DNA of 7,062 bases. Source: a bacterium. GTDB lineage: Bacteria; UBA9089. Positions 1 to 6,391 of the stretch are shown here, piece by piece. Every line of letters starts with the position of its first letter. Positions within the stretch are counted from its first letter, which is position 1. A program made the translations under genes and the position numbers. The stretch lies in the NCBI GenBank assembly GCA_003485015.1, contig DNCN01000040.1, forward strand, positions 1 to 7,062, given 5' to 3'. The notes beneath the pieces were generated by a model. It saw only the letters and a list, made by a program, of their open reading frames with translations, had not been told where the DNA came from and did no database searches.

Positions 1-1
1 A

Positions 2-289
2 CTGGGGAGAGAAGATCAAACAACTGTCCCTCTCTCAAAAGTCGTAGCTTTCTTCTGCTTCTACTTAGGATGGACGGTTGAGCAAGTCTTAAGTCATCCT
101 AAGAAACAACTGATAAGCCTACTTCCCCACATTGTCGATTTTCGTCAAGAAGATTGGAAGCTACTGGGTCGTCTACTTGGGGCAGAGCTTAAGCCTTCTT
201 CTCAGAAAGAGGTTGACCGTTCAATAACAGACTGGGAAAAGATGGAACAAGAAGGATACCCTGTAGAGATAAAGAGAAAAAATGGCTGA
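2..289 (+). CDS. 3' end of a small phage protein, possible tail assembly chaperone (partial)
   Basis: This frame is open from the left edge and ends at TGA 287-289, giving the last 95 residues; the start lies outside the window. The visible part is helical and charged, with a hydrophobic-aromatic stretch (VAFFCFYLGWTVEQVL) at about residues 14-29 and a Lys/Glu-rich tail. I do not recognise the family with certainty. Small genes directly before the tape measure gene in long-tailed phages usually encode tail assembly chaperones, often as a frameshifted pair, and the GWTVEQVL-x-LISLLP pattern recalls the short second chaperone frame ('GW-x-EEID-x-L'). The assignment therefore rests mainly on position. 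The stop overlaps the tape measure ATG by 8 nt, so translation is probably coupled. No canonical slippery heptamer was recognised in the visible part, so a frameshift cannot be judged here. It could also be an unrelated small structural protein. Confidence 0.6.
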   Translation: MGREDQTTVPLSKVVAFFCFYLGWTVEQVLSHPKKQLISLLPHIVDFRQEDWKLLGRLLGAELKPSSQKEVDRSITDWEKMEQEGYPVEIKRKNG

Positions 290-3200
290 AATTTCACTCG
301 GAAGTTTAGCAGTCTATCTTACTGCAAAGAAAGAAGATCTTGATAGAGGTCTTGAAGGAGCTACGGATTCTTTAAGGAAGTTTTCAGCTAAGACTGAAGA
401 CTTTACAAAGAAACACCAGGTTTCTCTTAGATCTGTAGGCGTAGCTCTGACCGCTTTTGGTGTAGCAACTACGGCAACTCTAGGGATGGCAGTTAAGTCC
501 TATGCATCCTTCGAGACTGCTATGGTCAACTTAAGAAGGAATACCGTCCTATCGAAAGAAGAGACAGCTAAATTGGGGCAAGAGTTTAAAAGGATGGCTA
601 TGGATCTTCCAATAGCGGCTAATGCTCTTGCTGGTATAGGGGCAATAGCTGCTGATCTTGGTGTTGAGGGTGTAAAGGACATAAGAGATTTTACAGATCT
701 GGTCTATAGAATGTCGGTTGTCTCAGAGATGACCTATGAAGAGACGGCTACACACATGAAGAGAATGGCCACAGCTTTCGATATCCCGATTACAGAAGTA
801 GAGAAGTTAGCTTCATCAGTGGTTGAGATGGGAAATTCTGTCGGTGCTGCAGCCTCTGATATTTTTAGTGCCATGAAGAAGATGGCCCCTGCTGCCACAG
901 CTTTAGGGATGACTGCTGATCAAGCTGTGGGGCTATCTGCGGCATTTATATCAATGGGGGCGGATGCTCGGAGGGCAGGGTCAGATATGGATACGGTCTT
1001 GACTGCAATGGCTACCAATACTGAAAAGATGGCAGAACAGATGGGGATCTCAACTACAGAGATAAAGGAACGGATAGAGAAGGATGTTTTAGCAACTCTT
1101 CTCGATTATGTTAAAGCTTTAGGGGCAACCCCTGAGAATATAGAAAAAGTCTCAGCAGCCCAAGAAGTCTTTGGCTTAACTGGAGTTAGAGCTGTTAGTC
1201 TGCTTATGTCTGCTTATGATAAAGAGCTTCTTCCAGTATTGGAAGCGGCGGGGAAAGCATTTGAAGAGGGAACTACTTTACAGGAAGATTTTGTAACAGA
1301 AACAGAAAAACTATCCGTCTCTTTTGATAAGGCAAAGACTGCTATTGGAGTAGTAGCAACAGACATCGGGGAAATACTTGCCCCCTATATCAAAAAAGCT
1401 CTTGATGTTTTTACAGATTTTTTAAAAAAGTTTAGGGTATTTATTGGAGAGCATCCAAAGTTAACAGCAGGCACAACAGTATTAGCTGGGATTTTGGGAG
1501 TCTTGGCAACTGCTTTTGGCACTCTATTGCTTTTACTGCCAAAATTAGTTGTTGGCTTTAAGCTTTTTGTAAAGATTCTTGCAGCTGTAGGGGTTGGAGT
1601 AAAATCAATTTGTTGGCCGATACTTGCAGTCGAGGCCGCCATCCTTGCCCTTTACTTAGCCTGGAAATATAACCTATTCGGAATTAGAGAGATTACCAGG
1701 GAAGTGTGTGATCGCCTCATTGCTCACTTTATTGCCCTTAAGATAAAGATTGTTGATATATTTGAGCGATGGATAGTCCCAACCTTTGACCTACTCAAGC
1801 TCGTCTGGAAGGGTGTAGTTTCTGATGTGATTACTACTGCAACTTTCTTAAAAGAATGTTTCACAAAGGTTCTTGATTGGGTAAAGGGCTTTTTTGCAGG
1901 TATAGGACAGACAATCGAAGATCTTAAAGCTCGCTTAGGTATATTCAGAAAATCGGAAGAGGCTGAACTTAAGAAGGCTGCCGAGTCGAGAAAAAATATA
2001 GCAGATTATATAAAGAGAATATCTAAAGAAGAGGTTAATTTCCAGATCGAACAACTCACGAAATTAGCTCAGATAAGAACGCTATCATTAAAAGACCATG
2101 AAGCGATTCAATTAAGGTTAAGAGAACTCTTCCGAGAAAAAAAAGCGATAGCATCTGAAGAGATCTTAACGGCAGAAGCTACTAAAGAGAAGAAGAAAAA
2201 GATTCAGGCTGATGAGTTAACTGGGATCAAAGCTGTTAGTGATGAAGCTAAGCGTCAGGCTGAGGACAAGAAGAGAGTTGAGAAGGAACTTATAGATTAT
2301 GTAACCGCCTTAGAGAAAACAGACTTTGAAAGACGGCTTTTGAACCTAAGAGCAGAATATGAAGAGAAAAAGAAAGTCGTGGGGGATTCTGCTAATCTTA
2401 GGACGTGGCTGGCAGAGGAAGAGAAAAAGATTGAGGATGAGAGGGCTAAGCTTATTTTAGAAGTGGCAGCACTTGAAAGGGGCGAACTAACCAAAACAGC
2501 TACCCAAGAGCTGGCCCAGACACAACAACGAATTGAAGCTCTTAGACTCCTCTGGGGTGAAAGAGCGAAGGAAGTTCCAGAGTATTTAAGTCTATTAAAA
2601 GATCAACGTGACCTACAAGAACAGGTTGGGAAAGCCGAAGAAGATTGGACTCGTAGAGCAACAGAGTTAAAGATGACTTCCTTTGATAAGAGAAGGGAAG
2701 CTCTAAGAAGAGAATATGAAGAAGAGGTTGCAAAAATTGGTAAGTCTGAAGAAATTGAAAAGGCTTACCTGGCCTTAGATGCCCAAATTGAGAAAGAAAG
2801 ACAAGCCTATATCCAAGAGACTGAGAATATTATAAGAGGCGAGAAGGAATTAACCAGATTACAAGAAAGAGCTATTATTGAAGAAAAATTAGCAGAATAC
2901 GAGAGAGAATATGGTGCAAGGGCTAAAGAGATCGAGGATTATAGAAGGTTACAGGAAGAAAAAAATGTAATCGATCTCGAAAGAAAGACAGCAGAAGAAG
3001 AGATCAGGGCTTATAAAGATGAGTGGGCTATGACGGATTATGAACGTCAAGTTAAAGAGATTGAAGATCTTGCCACACATTATCAAACTATGCTAGGCCT
3101 TGATCAACAGTATGTTGAAGATTGGAAGGCTGCCAAGCTTGCTCAGCTTGAAGCAACCACCACTCTTGACCAACAGATCTCTGATGTTACTACTGTTGCA

Positions 3201-3806
3201 GCAAAAAAATTTACAGCGAAATGGGGGGAAGCTGGAAAGACAGTAGCTAATATCACTACAGCCACAGCCAATGCAATAGGTGAAATCTATGGGACTGCCT
3301 TTGAAACGATTGTGACTGGTTCTGGAGATTTCTCAAAAAAACTTGAAAAGATTTGGGAAAATCTTAAGACAGCGGTTATTAGATATATTAGTGAAATGAT
3401 TGTCAAGATGATCGCTCTTAAAGTCTTAAAGACGGCTTTAGGTATCCCGTTTGAAGAAGGGGGAGAGATTGGACCAGGGGGCAAGATTAAACCTCTTCCT
3501 ACCCCTATGCAAGCTGGAGGGATCGTAACTAAGGATATAGTTCCTGCTATTCTCCACCCAGGCGAGGTAGTCTTGCCTAGAGCAAAAGTTGGTGAATACT
3601 TTGGCGAAATGGCTGAAAGGCTCTTTGATAAACTTCCCTTATCTCCAGCAGTAGCCCATCCGGTTGCAGCAGTTGAGAGACCAATTATGGTGAATGTAAC
3701 TATCGAGGGGGGACTAATTGATGATCCAGTTATTTGTGATAGGATATACAGAGAAGGGATAAGAGATGCAATCCTCCGAGATGAAGAAAGGATGGCTCTA
3801 AGGTGA
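282..3806 (+). CDS. Phage tail tape measure protein (TP901-type core)
   Basis: This protein sets tail length and occupies the tail tube lumen until DNA ejection. Residues 1-35 (SLGSLAVYLTAKKEDLDRG) are a typical tape measure N-terminus, which supports the ATG at 282. Residues about 70-310 form the TP901/PhageMin_Tail-type core: ASFETAM near 75-81, GMTADQAVGLSAAFISMGA near 209-227, then SDMDTVLTAMAT. Residues about 395-467 hold strongly hydrophobic segments (VLAGILGVLATAFGTLLLLL and following) that could insert in the host membrane. Residues about 555-960 are a highly charged coiled coil with an internal 119-residue repeat. The C-terminus has the usual Gly-rich GGEIGPGG and GGIVTKDIVPAILHPGEVVL segment (about 1060-1097). 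No peptidase or lysozyme domain was recognised. At about 0.15 nm per residue, the rule for tape measures, 1174 residues imply a tail near 170-180 nm. The start has only a weak ribosome site (AGAGAT, 265-270) and probably depends on coupling to the upstream gene. Confidence 0.96.
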   Translation: MAEISLGSLAVYLTAKKEDLDRGLEGATDSLRKFSAKTEDFTKKHQVSLRSVGVALTAFGVATTATLGMAVKSYASFETAMVNLRRNTVLSKEETAKLGQEFKRMAMDLPIAANALAGIGAIAADLGVEGVKDIRDFTDLVYRMSVVSEMTYEETATHMKRMATAFDIPITEVEKLASSVVEMGNSVGAAASDIFSAMKKMAPAATALGMTADQAVGLSAAFISMGADARRAGSDMDTVLTAMATNTEKMAEQMGISTTEIKERIEKDVLATLLDYVKALGATPENIEKVSAAQEVFGLTGVRAVSLLMSAYDKELLPVLEAAGKAFEEGTTLQEDFVTETEKLSVSFDKAKTAIGVVATDIGEILAPYIKKALDVFTDFLKKFRVFIGEHPKLTAGTTVLAGILGVLATAFGTLLLLLPKLVVGFKLFVKILAAVGVGVKSICWPILAVEAAILALYLAWKYNLFGIREITREVCDRLIAHFIALKIKIVDIFERWIVPTFDLLKLVWKGVVSDVITTATFLKECFTKVLDWVKGFFAGIGQTIEDLKARLGIFRKSEEAELKKAAESRKNIADYIKRISKEEVNFQIEQLTKLAQIRTLSLKDHEAIQLRLRELFREKKAIASEEILTAEATKEKKKKIQADELTGIKAVSDEAKRQAEDKKRVEKELIDYVTALEKTDFERRLLNLRAEYEEKKKVVGDSANLRTWLAEEEKKIEDERAKLILEVAALERGELTKTATQELAQTQQRIEALRLLWGERAKEVPEYLSLLKDQRDLQEQVGKAEEDWTRRATELKMTSFDKRREALRREYEEEVAKIGKSEEIEKAYLALDAQIEKERQAYIQETENIIRGEKELTRLQERAIIEEKLAEYEREYGARAKEIEDYRRLQEEKNVIDLERKTAEEEIRAYKDEWAMTDYERQVKEIEDLATHYQTMLGLDQQYVEDWKAAKLAQLEATTTLDQQISDVTTVAAKKFTAKWGEAGKTVANITTATANAIGEIYGTAFETIVTGSGDFSKKLEKIWENLKTAVIRYISEMIVKMIALKVLKTALGIPFEEGGEIGPGGKIKPLPTPMQAGGIVTKDIVPAILHPGEVVLPRAKVGEYFGEMAERLFDKLPLSPAVAHPVAAVERPIMVNVTIEGGLIDDPVICDRIYREGIRDAILRDEERMALR
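2319..3152 (+). repeat. 119-residue tandem repeat in the tape measure coiled coil (two full units plus a partial third)
   Basis: Units begin at residues 680 (TDFERR), 799 (TSFDKR) and 918 (TDYERQ), at nucleotides 2319, 2676 and 3033. The spacing is exactly 357 nt, or 119 codons, both times. Units 1 and 2 align end to end without a gap; by hand count 36 of 119 positions are identical. These include REYEE near position 11-16 (RAEYEE in unit 1), a conserved Gly at 22, IE-x-ER at 38-42, RGE at 54-56, G-x-RAKE at 80-85 and AEE at 106-108. The third unit keeps the opening T-[DS]-[FY]-[ED] motif and Gly 22, then diverges after about 40 residues (end approximate). This is a diverged internal duplication that lengthens the coiled coil. 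Confidence 0.85.
3787..3792 (+). promoter_or_regulatory. Ribosome binding site for the GTG-start gene at 3803
   Basis: AAAGGA lies inside the end of the tape measure gene, 10 nt before GTG 3803-3805. It supports this non-ATG start, since the next in-frame ATG comes only about 32 codons later and would remove a quarter of the protein. The start overlaps the tape measure stop as GTGA, so coupling is also likely. Confidence 0.6.
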
Positions 3807-4198
3807 CGCCTTGGGAACAAGATTCACCCAGAATTGACTATTACCAATGTGAGATTGCCCCAGTTAAAGTAATTAACTTTGTTGAAGTTTCTCAACGAAT
3901 GGAATTACTTGCTGGAAATGTTAGGCATTATGTGAAGGGATTTAGAGTATCATGTAGCCTAAGTTTCCCTAGAGGTCGGGCAATTTCTACTAGCCAAACG
4001 AATACATTATTAAATATTCTATCGAGAAAAGCAATCTTTTCTCTCTGGCCCTGGCCTTTTTCAAAACCCGATTTGAGTTATCGGGTGAAATGGTTAGGAG
4101 GCTGGGATTTCAGTCCTATCGATGGTGCTGACCTTAAGCTATGGACTGGAAGCATTAAGCTAGAGGGAGTTGATATTTTAGATCAAGCAACTTATTAA
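3803..4198 (+). CDS. Small phage tail protein, probable tail-tip or distal tail component
   Basis: A 131-residue protein starting at GTG and overlapping the tape measure stop by 4 nt. Sequence character suggests a small beta-rich protein: alternating hydrophobic strands near residues 47-54 (FRVSCSLSF), an aromatic-rich stretch near 77-87 (IFSLWPWPFSKP), then RVKWLGGWDFSPIDG and a closing strand pair LWTGSIKLEGVDIL. A short segment holding 'F-x-x-WPWPF' before a 'YRV-x-W' strand and a final '(T)GSI-x-LEGV' recalls small minor tail proteins found just after the tape measure in siphoviruses (the lambda gpM or Dit position). I cannot assign a named family. No signal peptide, membrane segment or catalytic motif is visible. 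Position and operon context make a structural role at the distal end of the tail likely; the specific role is inference. Confidence 0.75.
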   Translation: MTPWEQDSPRIDYYQCEIAPVKVINFVEVSQRMELLAGNVRHYVKGFRVSCSLSFPRGRAISTSQTNTLLNILSRKAIFSLWPWPFSKPDLSYRVKWLGGWDFSPIDGADLKLWTGSIKLEGVDILDQATY

Positions 4199-4204
4199 AG
4201 GGGG
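4197..4204 (+). promoter_or_regulatory. Strong Shine-Dalgarno site for the gene at 4209
   Basis: AAAGGGGG sits in the only true intergenic gap of the window, overlapping the TAA of the previous gene by two bases and ending 4 nt before ATG 4209-4211. It is the strongest purine-rich site here and suggests independent, efficient initiation, which would fit a protein needed in more copies than the hub. Confidence 0.7.
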
Positions 4205-4208
4205 TATT

Positions 4209-4679
4209 ATGGCTGAAGGATTGACTATAAAAGGAACTTTTACGGGTATAGTAACTTCTTCTATGGGAGAGGTTTTAAATGTAGTCTCACAAGAGAATCA
4301 CATCACTACTCTAGGCTGGGATAATATCTGCGATATGATTGGCCAAACGCCTCAGCCTGGTCCTATCACACATCTTGGGATCGGTTGGGGGGCAGGAGCT
4401 ACCACGCCGTTTGACCCTGCCCAGAGTGATCTTCAAGGGGCAAACACATCAAGGAAGACTTGTAGTTATACCCATGCCGCAGGGACTACTACCTTCTTCT
4501 TAGAATCAGTTTGGGGGGTTAACGATCCCTCTGCTACTTCAATTACGATTGAAGAGGGTGGAACATTCCTTCAGGCTGTTGGGGGAACTATGATCTCTCG
4601 AAGTGTTTTAGCAGCAACGGTAAAAGATCCGTCCCAATATTATACTCTTAGATGGAGCTTTGAGCTGGGAACAGCCTAA
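4209..4679 (+). CDS. Phage structural / tail fibre-like protein
   Basis: A 156-residue beta-rich protein with the pattern of a domain widespread in phage fibre and virion proteins. In order it shows N-x-ITTLGWDNI (residues 30-40), the ITHLGIGWGAGATTPFDP segment (53-70) matching the usual 'I-x-hiavG-x-G-x-x-a' motif, and L-x-x-ANTSRKT (75-84) matching the usual 'L-x-x-E-x-x-R'. Then follow ITIEEGGTF (112-120) in place of the common 'I-x-E-x-GLF', SRSVLAATVKDPSQYYTLRW (130-149) matching 'aRs-x-l-x-x-v-x-K-x-x-x-x-x-l-x-v-x-W', and a short C-terminus. It is preceded by a strong ribosome site, and its TAA overlaps the next ATG by one base (TAATG). The family is recognised from memory of its motif order. 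The likely role is as a tail-tip accessory or fibre component exposed on the virion; receptor binding is possible but not shown. Confidence 0.75.
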   Translation: MAEGLTIKGTFTGIVTSSMGEVLNVVSQENHITTLGWDNICDMIGQTPQPGPITHLGIGWGAGATTPFDPAQSDLQGANTSRKTCSYTHAAGTTTFFLESVWGVNDPSATSITIEEGGTFLQAVGGTMISRSVLAATVKDPSQYYTLRWSFELGTA

Positions 4680-5389
4680 TGCTAAAAAATACTGCTTACT
4701 GGGGACAACTTCCTTGGGGAGCTTGTATGTGGTCAAACGGGGCTGCTTTAGCCAAAGAAGAGAAGGAGTTTCTTCCCATTGGCCATATTGATAGCCCTAT
4801 CTTTGACGGACTTGATAAGATGAAGGTTAAGGATACTGGACAGTTATCCCTATTTGTTGGATATATTGAAGAGTTTGTGATAAAAGATGAGTTTGTGATC
4901 TTCCGTAGTGGTCTATCTGCAAAAGAAAAGGTAATAGTTAGAGAGAGACATGTCCCTATCTCTGATAGCTTAGATAAATTTAAGATAAAAGAGTTTCCTC
5001 TCGTAATACTTTTATTCAATGAAGTAATAGAGAAAATTTGGATAAAAGAAAAAAGGATAAGGATAGATCAGTTTATTTATGAACCTTCAGGGGATTTCAC
5101 AGAGCAAGAAGAAAAGCAGGTTGCTCTTCCAATCTTTAAGGTATTTATCACTATAGAGGGACAAAAGATAGACATAACGGACGATATTGTCTCTATATCT
5201 ACAATAGATAAAGAGTTACCCATGCGATTGGGGGCTTCTCACTCTTTAGTCTCATCAGACGTAACTATTACCTTAAAGAATGATGATGGGAAGTATTCAG
5301 AGAGAAGAGATGGGTCTATCTTTTACCGCAAGGAATACTTAGGTGCTCCTATCGAAGTATGGGCAGGATTTAGGATAGAGGAATCATAG
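4679..5389 (+). CDS. N-terminal part of a tail hub (tail-associated) protein, ended by an in-frame TAG
   Basis: The protein has 236 residues in three parts. Residues 1-20 are Trp/Gly-rich (AYWGQLPWGACMW), a leader seen in some phage virion proteins. Residues about 43-130 are five diverged 18-residue repeats. Residues about 150-232 resemble the start of siphovirus tail hub or baseplate proteins: FKVFITIEGQKIDITDDIVS, then SDVTITLKNDDGKYSERR (193-210), then YLGAPIEVWAGFRI (220-233). In hub proteins the ITLKNDDG-x-YS and 'G-x-P-[IV]-x-[VI]-x-[AV]-GF' segments are normally followed directly by a 'Y-x-x-[FC]-[TG]-GR-[IF]' strand and several hundred more residues. Here the chain stops three residues after GFRI, so on its own it is much shorter than a full hub. 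The missing continuation appears in the next gene after a beta-helix domain. Its ATG overlaps the upstream stop by one base, with only a weak ribosome site, so translation is probably coupled. Confidence 0.75.
   Translation: MLKNTAYWGQLPWGACMWSNGAALAKEEKEFLPIGHIDSPIFDGLDKMKVKDTGQLSLFVGYIEEFVIKDEFVIFRSGLSAKEKVIVRERHVPISDSLDKFKIKEFPLVILLFNEVIEKIWIKEKRIRIDQFIYEPSGDFTEQEEKQVALPIFKVFITIEGQKIDITDDIVSISTIDKELPMRLGASHSLVSSDVTITLKNDDGKYSERRDGSIFYRKEYLGAPIEVWAGFRIEES
4805..5068 (+). repeat. Five diverged 18-residue repeats in the hub N-terminal protein
   Basis: Units start near residues 43 (DGLDKMKVKD), 61 (GYIEEFVIKD), 79 (LSAKEKVIVRE), 96 (DSLDKFKIKE) and 115 (EVIEKIWIKE). The offsets are 18, 18, 17 and 19 residues. 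The shared core is 'x-[LI]-[DE]-[KE]-[FM]-x-[IV]-[KR]-[ED]'. Units 1 and 4 are the most alike (GLDKMKVKD against SLDKFKIKE). A short DNA repeat, GAGTTTGTGAT at 4871-4881 and 4889-4899, lies within unit 2. The pattern resembles the beta-strand repeats ('D-[ST]-[LI]-x-[VI]-x-[ED]') in some phage virion proteins, and likely forms an extended stalk or beta layer. Confidence 0.65.
5377..5382 (+). promoter_or_regulatory. Shine-Dalgarno site for the beta-helix/hub gene
   Basis: AGAGGA ends 7 nt before ATG 5390-5392, a near-ideal spacing. It lies in the last codons of the preceding gene. It supports real initiation at 5390 rather than an artefactual break, and with the abutting TAG it makes termination-reinitiation plausible. 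Confidence 0.7.
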
Positions 5390-5392
5390 ATG
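5387..5392 (+). other. In-frame TAG-ATG junction between the two hub-related genes
   Basis: The TAG ending the 4679 gene is followed immediately by the ATG of the next gene. Both genes are in the same frame, so only this one amber codon separates them. The other four gene ends in the window are TGA (two) and TAA (two). Reading through TAG would give one chain of more than 790 residues: hub start, beta-helix, hub continuation. Whether that happens cannot be told from sequence; the good ribosome site just upstream argues that separate initiation occurs at least part of the time. Confidence 0.8.
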
Positions 5393-6391
5393 ATCTATAA
5401 GGTTGGATCAGGACATCCTTACAGCACAATCCAACAAGCCTTTAATGCCTTAATGGCTGATTATGGTGGTTCTCCTATTGATGAACCGATTGAAGTTAGG
5501 GTTTATCCTGGATTTTATACTGAGTGGGATTTGCGTCTAATGAACATCCATGGGTGGGATCAGTCCCCTGTTTTGATCCAAGCCATGGGGGATGTTACAA
5601 TCGAACTTTGTCGCTCATTAATCGTAGCACCTACTTTTAGCCATTGTAGACATATTAAGTTTAAAGGATTTAAACTGAGGGTGCATTCTTTTAGCACACA
5701 TCCTCATCACATGATCTTCATCAGAAATTGCCAAAAATTTGTTTTTGAAAACCTTCAATTTGCACCCCAATTTACAGTAATGGGTGAGCCTATACATTCT
5801 TTCTTGCTTACCGATATATACGAAATATCTGATATAACTTTTCGCCGAATACTTGCTCCTACCTCTTTCTTTCTCTCAAGCTATACTACAGCAACAGGGA
5901 TAAAAATGGATCAAGTCTCTTGTTTCTGTCCTGACCCTGGATTCTGTATTGAATATTCCGAAGACTTAGAAATAAAAATTGAAAATTCAATTTTCCTTAG
6001 TGATCGTGAGGTTCTTTCTGGATCTGAGGGCGACCTACTTGATCTCTCTGGTGATTTTAATGTCTTTTATTCTCGTGGCCCTCATCTTGCCTATGTCTGG
6101 GATTCTGACCTGAGTGCTATGATTTATATTACTAATGCTGATGAGTGGCGGTCCTTCTTTAAGTCAGACGGTGGCTCTACTTTCTCTGATCCGCTGTTTG
6201 TTGCGGATGATGACCTTCATCTTAAAAGCAAGGTGGGGGCTTTTGTAAATGGATCGTGGCAGAGATACCAAGAACATTCGCCTGGAATCGATCGGGCGGA
6301 TCCCACCCTAACGAATGAGCTTGAGCCATGGCCAAGGGGCAGACGGCGGAATGCTGGATTTTATGGGGGGACAATAGAGGCATCTAAAAGT
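5390..6391 (+). other. Beta-helix module apparently inserted into the tail hub
   Basis: Residues 1-334 of the gene at 5390. The opening YSTIQQAFNAL (11-21) and VRVYPGFYTEW (36-46) match the usual start of extracellular beta-helix proteins ('iq-x-Ai-x-a', 'v-x-pG-x-Y-x-E'). Short strands with asparagine turns follow (FIRNCQKFVFENLQF; KIENSIFLS), then a DFNVFYS motif (222-228), common late in such helices. The close is highly characteristic: SDPLFVADDDLHLKS (266-280), HSPGIDRADP (296-305), NELEPWPRGRRRNAG (309-323) and FYGGTIEASKS (324-334), equivalent to the 'SPaIDaGdP...EPepNGgRiNmGaYGgT-x-EASKS' ending. The module is complete at both ends, which supports its acquisition as a unit. Confidence 0.8.

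Noticed and set aside
1470..1680. The hydrophobic stretch of the tape measure as evidence for a separate membrane protein gene.
   Set aside because: It is continuous with the tape measure frame, and hydrophobic segments are usual in this family.
2137..2158. Run of eight A giving a slippery A-AAA-AAA in the tape measure frame; a -1 shift would meet TGA at 2156-2158.
   Set aside because: It would truncate the tape measure in mid coiled coil. A-runs are expected in such Lys-rich sequence, and I saw no obvious stimulatory hairpin or Shine-Dalgarno spacing to support a programmed event.
3287..3820. Reverse-strand open frame of 177 residues opposite the end of the tape measure gene.
   Set aside because: It lies wholly opposite well-supported coding sequence, its translation is Ser/Ile/Pro-rich low-information sequence, and it shows no family motif. 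The shorter reverse frames near 500-682, 1385-1642, 2297-2494, 2542-2733, 4696-5019 and 6613-6822 were rejected for the same reasons.
282..5389. Genome-wide reassignment of TAG to an amino acid, as in some recoded phages.
   Set aside because: No other in-frame TAG interrupts any of the complete genes here, about 1700 codons in total. Reassigned genomes normally carry several, so a single site-specific event fits better.
5387..5389. The TAG as a sequencing error or recent nonsense mutation in a single fused gene.
   Set aside because: Not excluded, but the downstream ATG directly abutting a well-spaced AGAGGA site is too neat for a random nonsense change, so it is treated as a real gene boundary.
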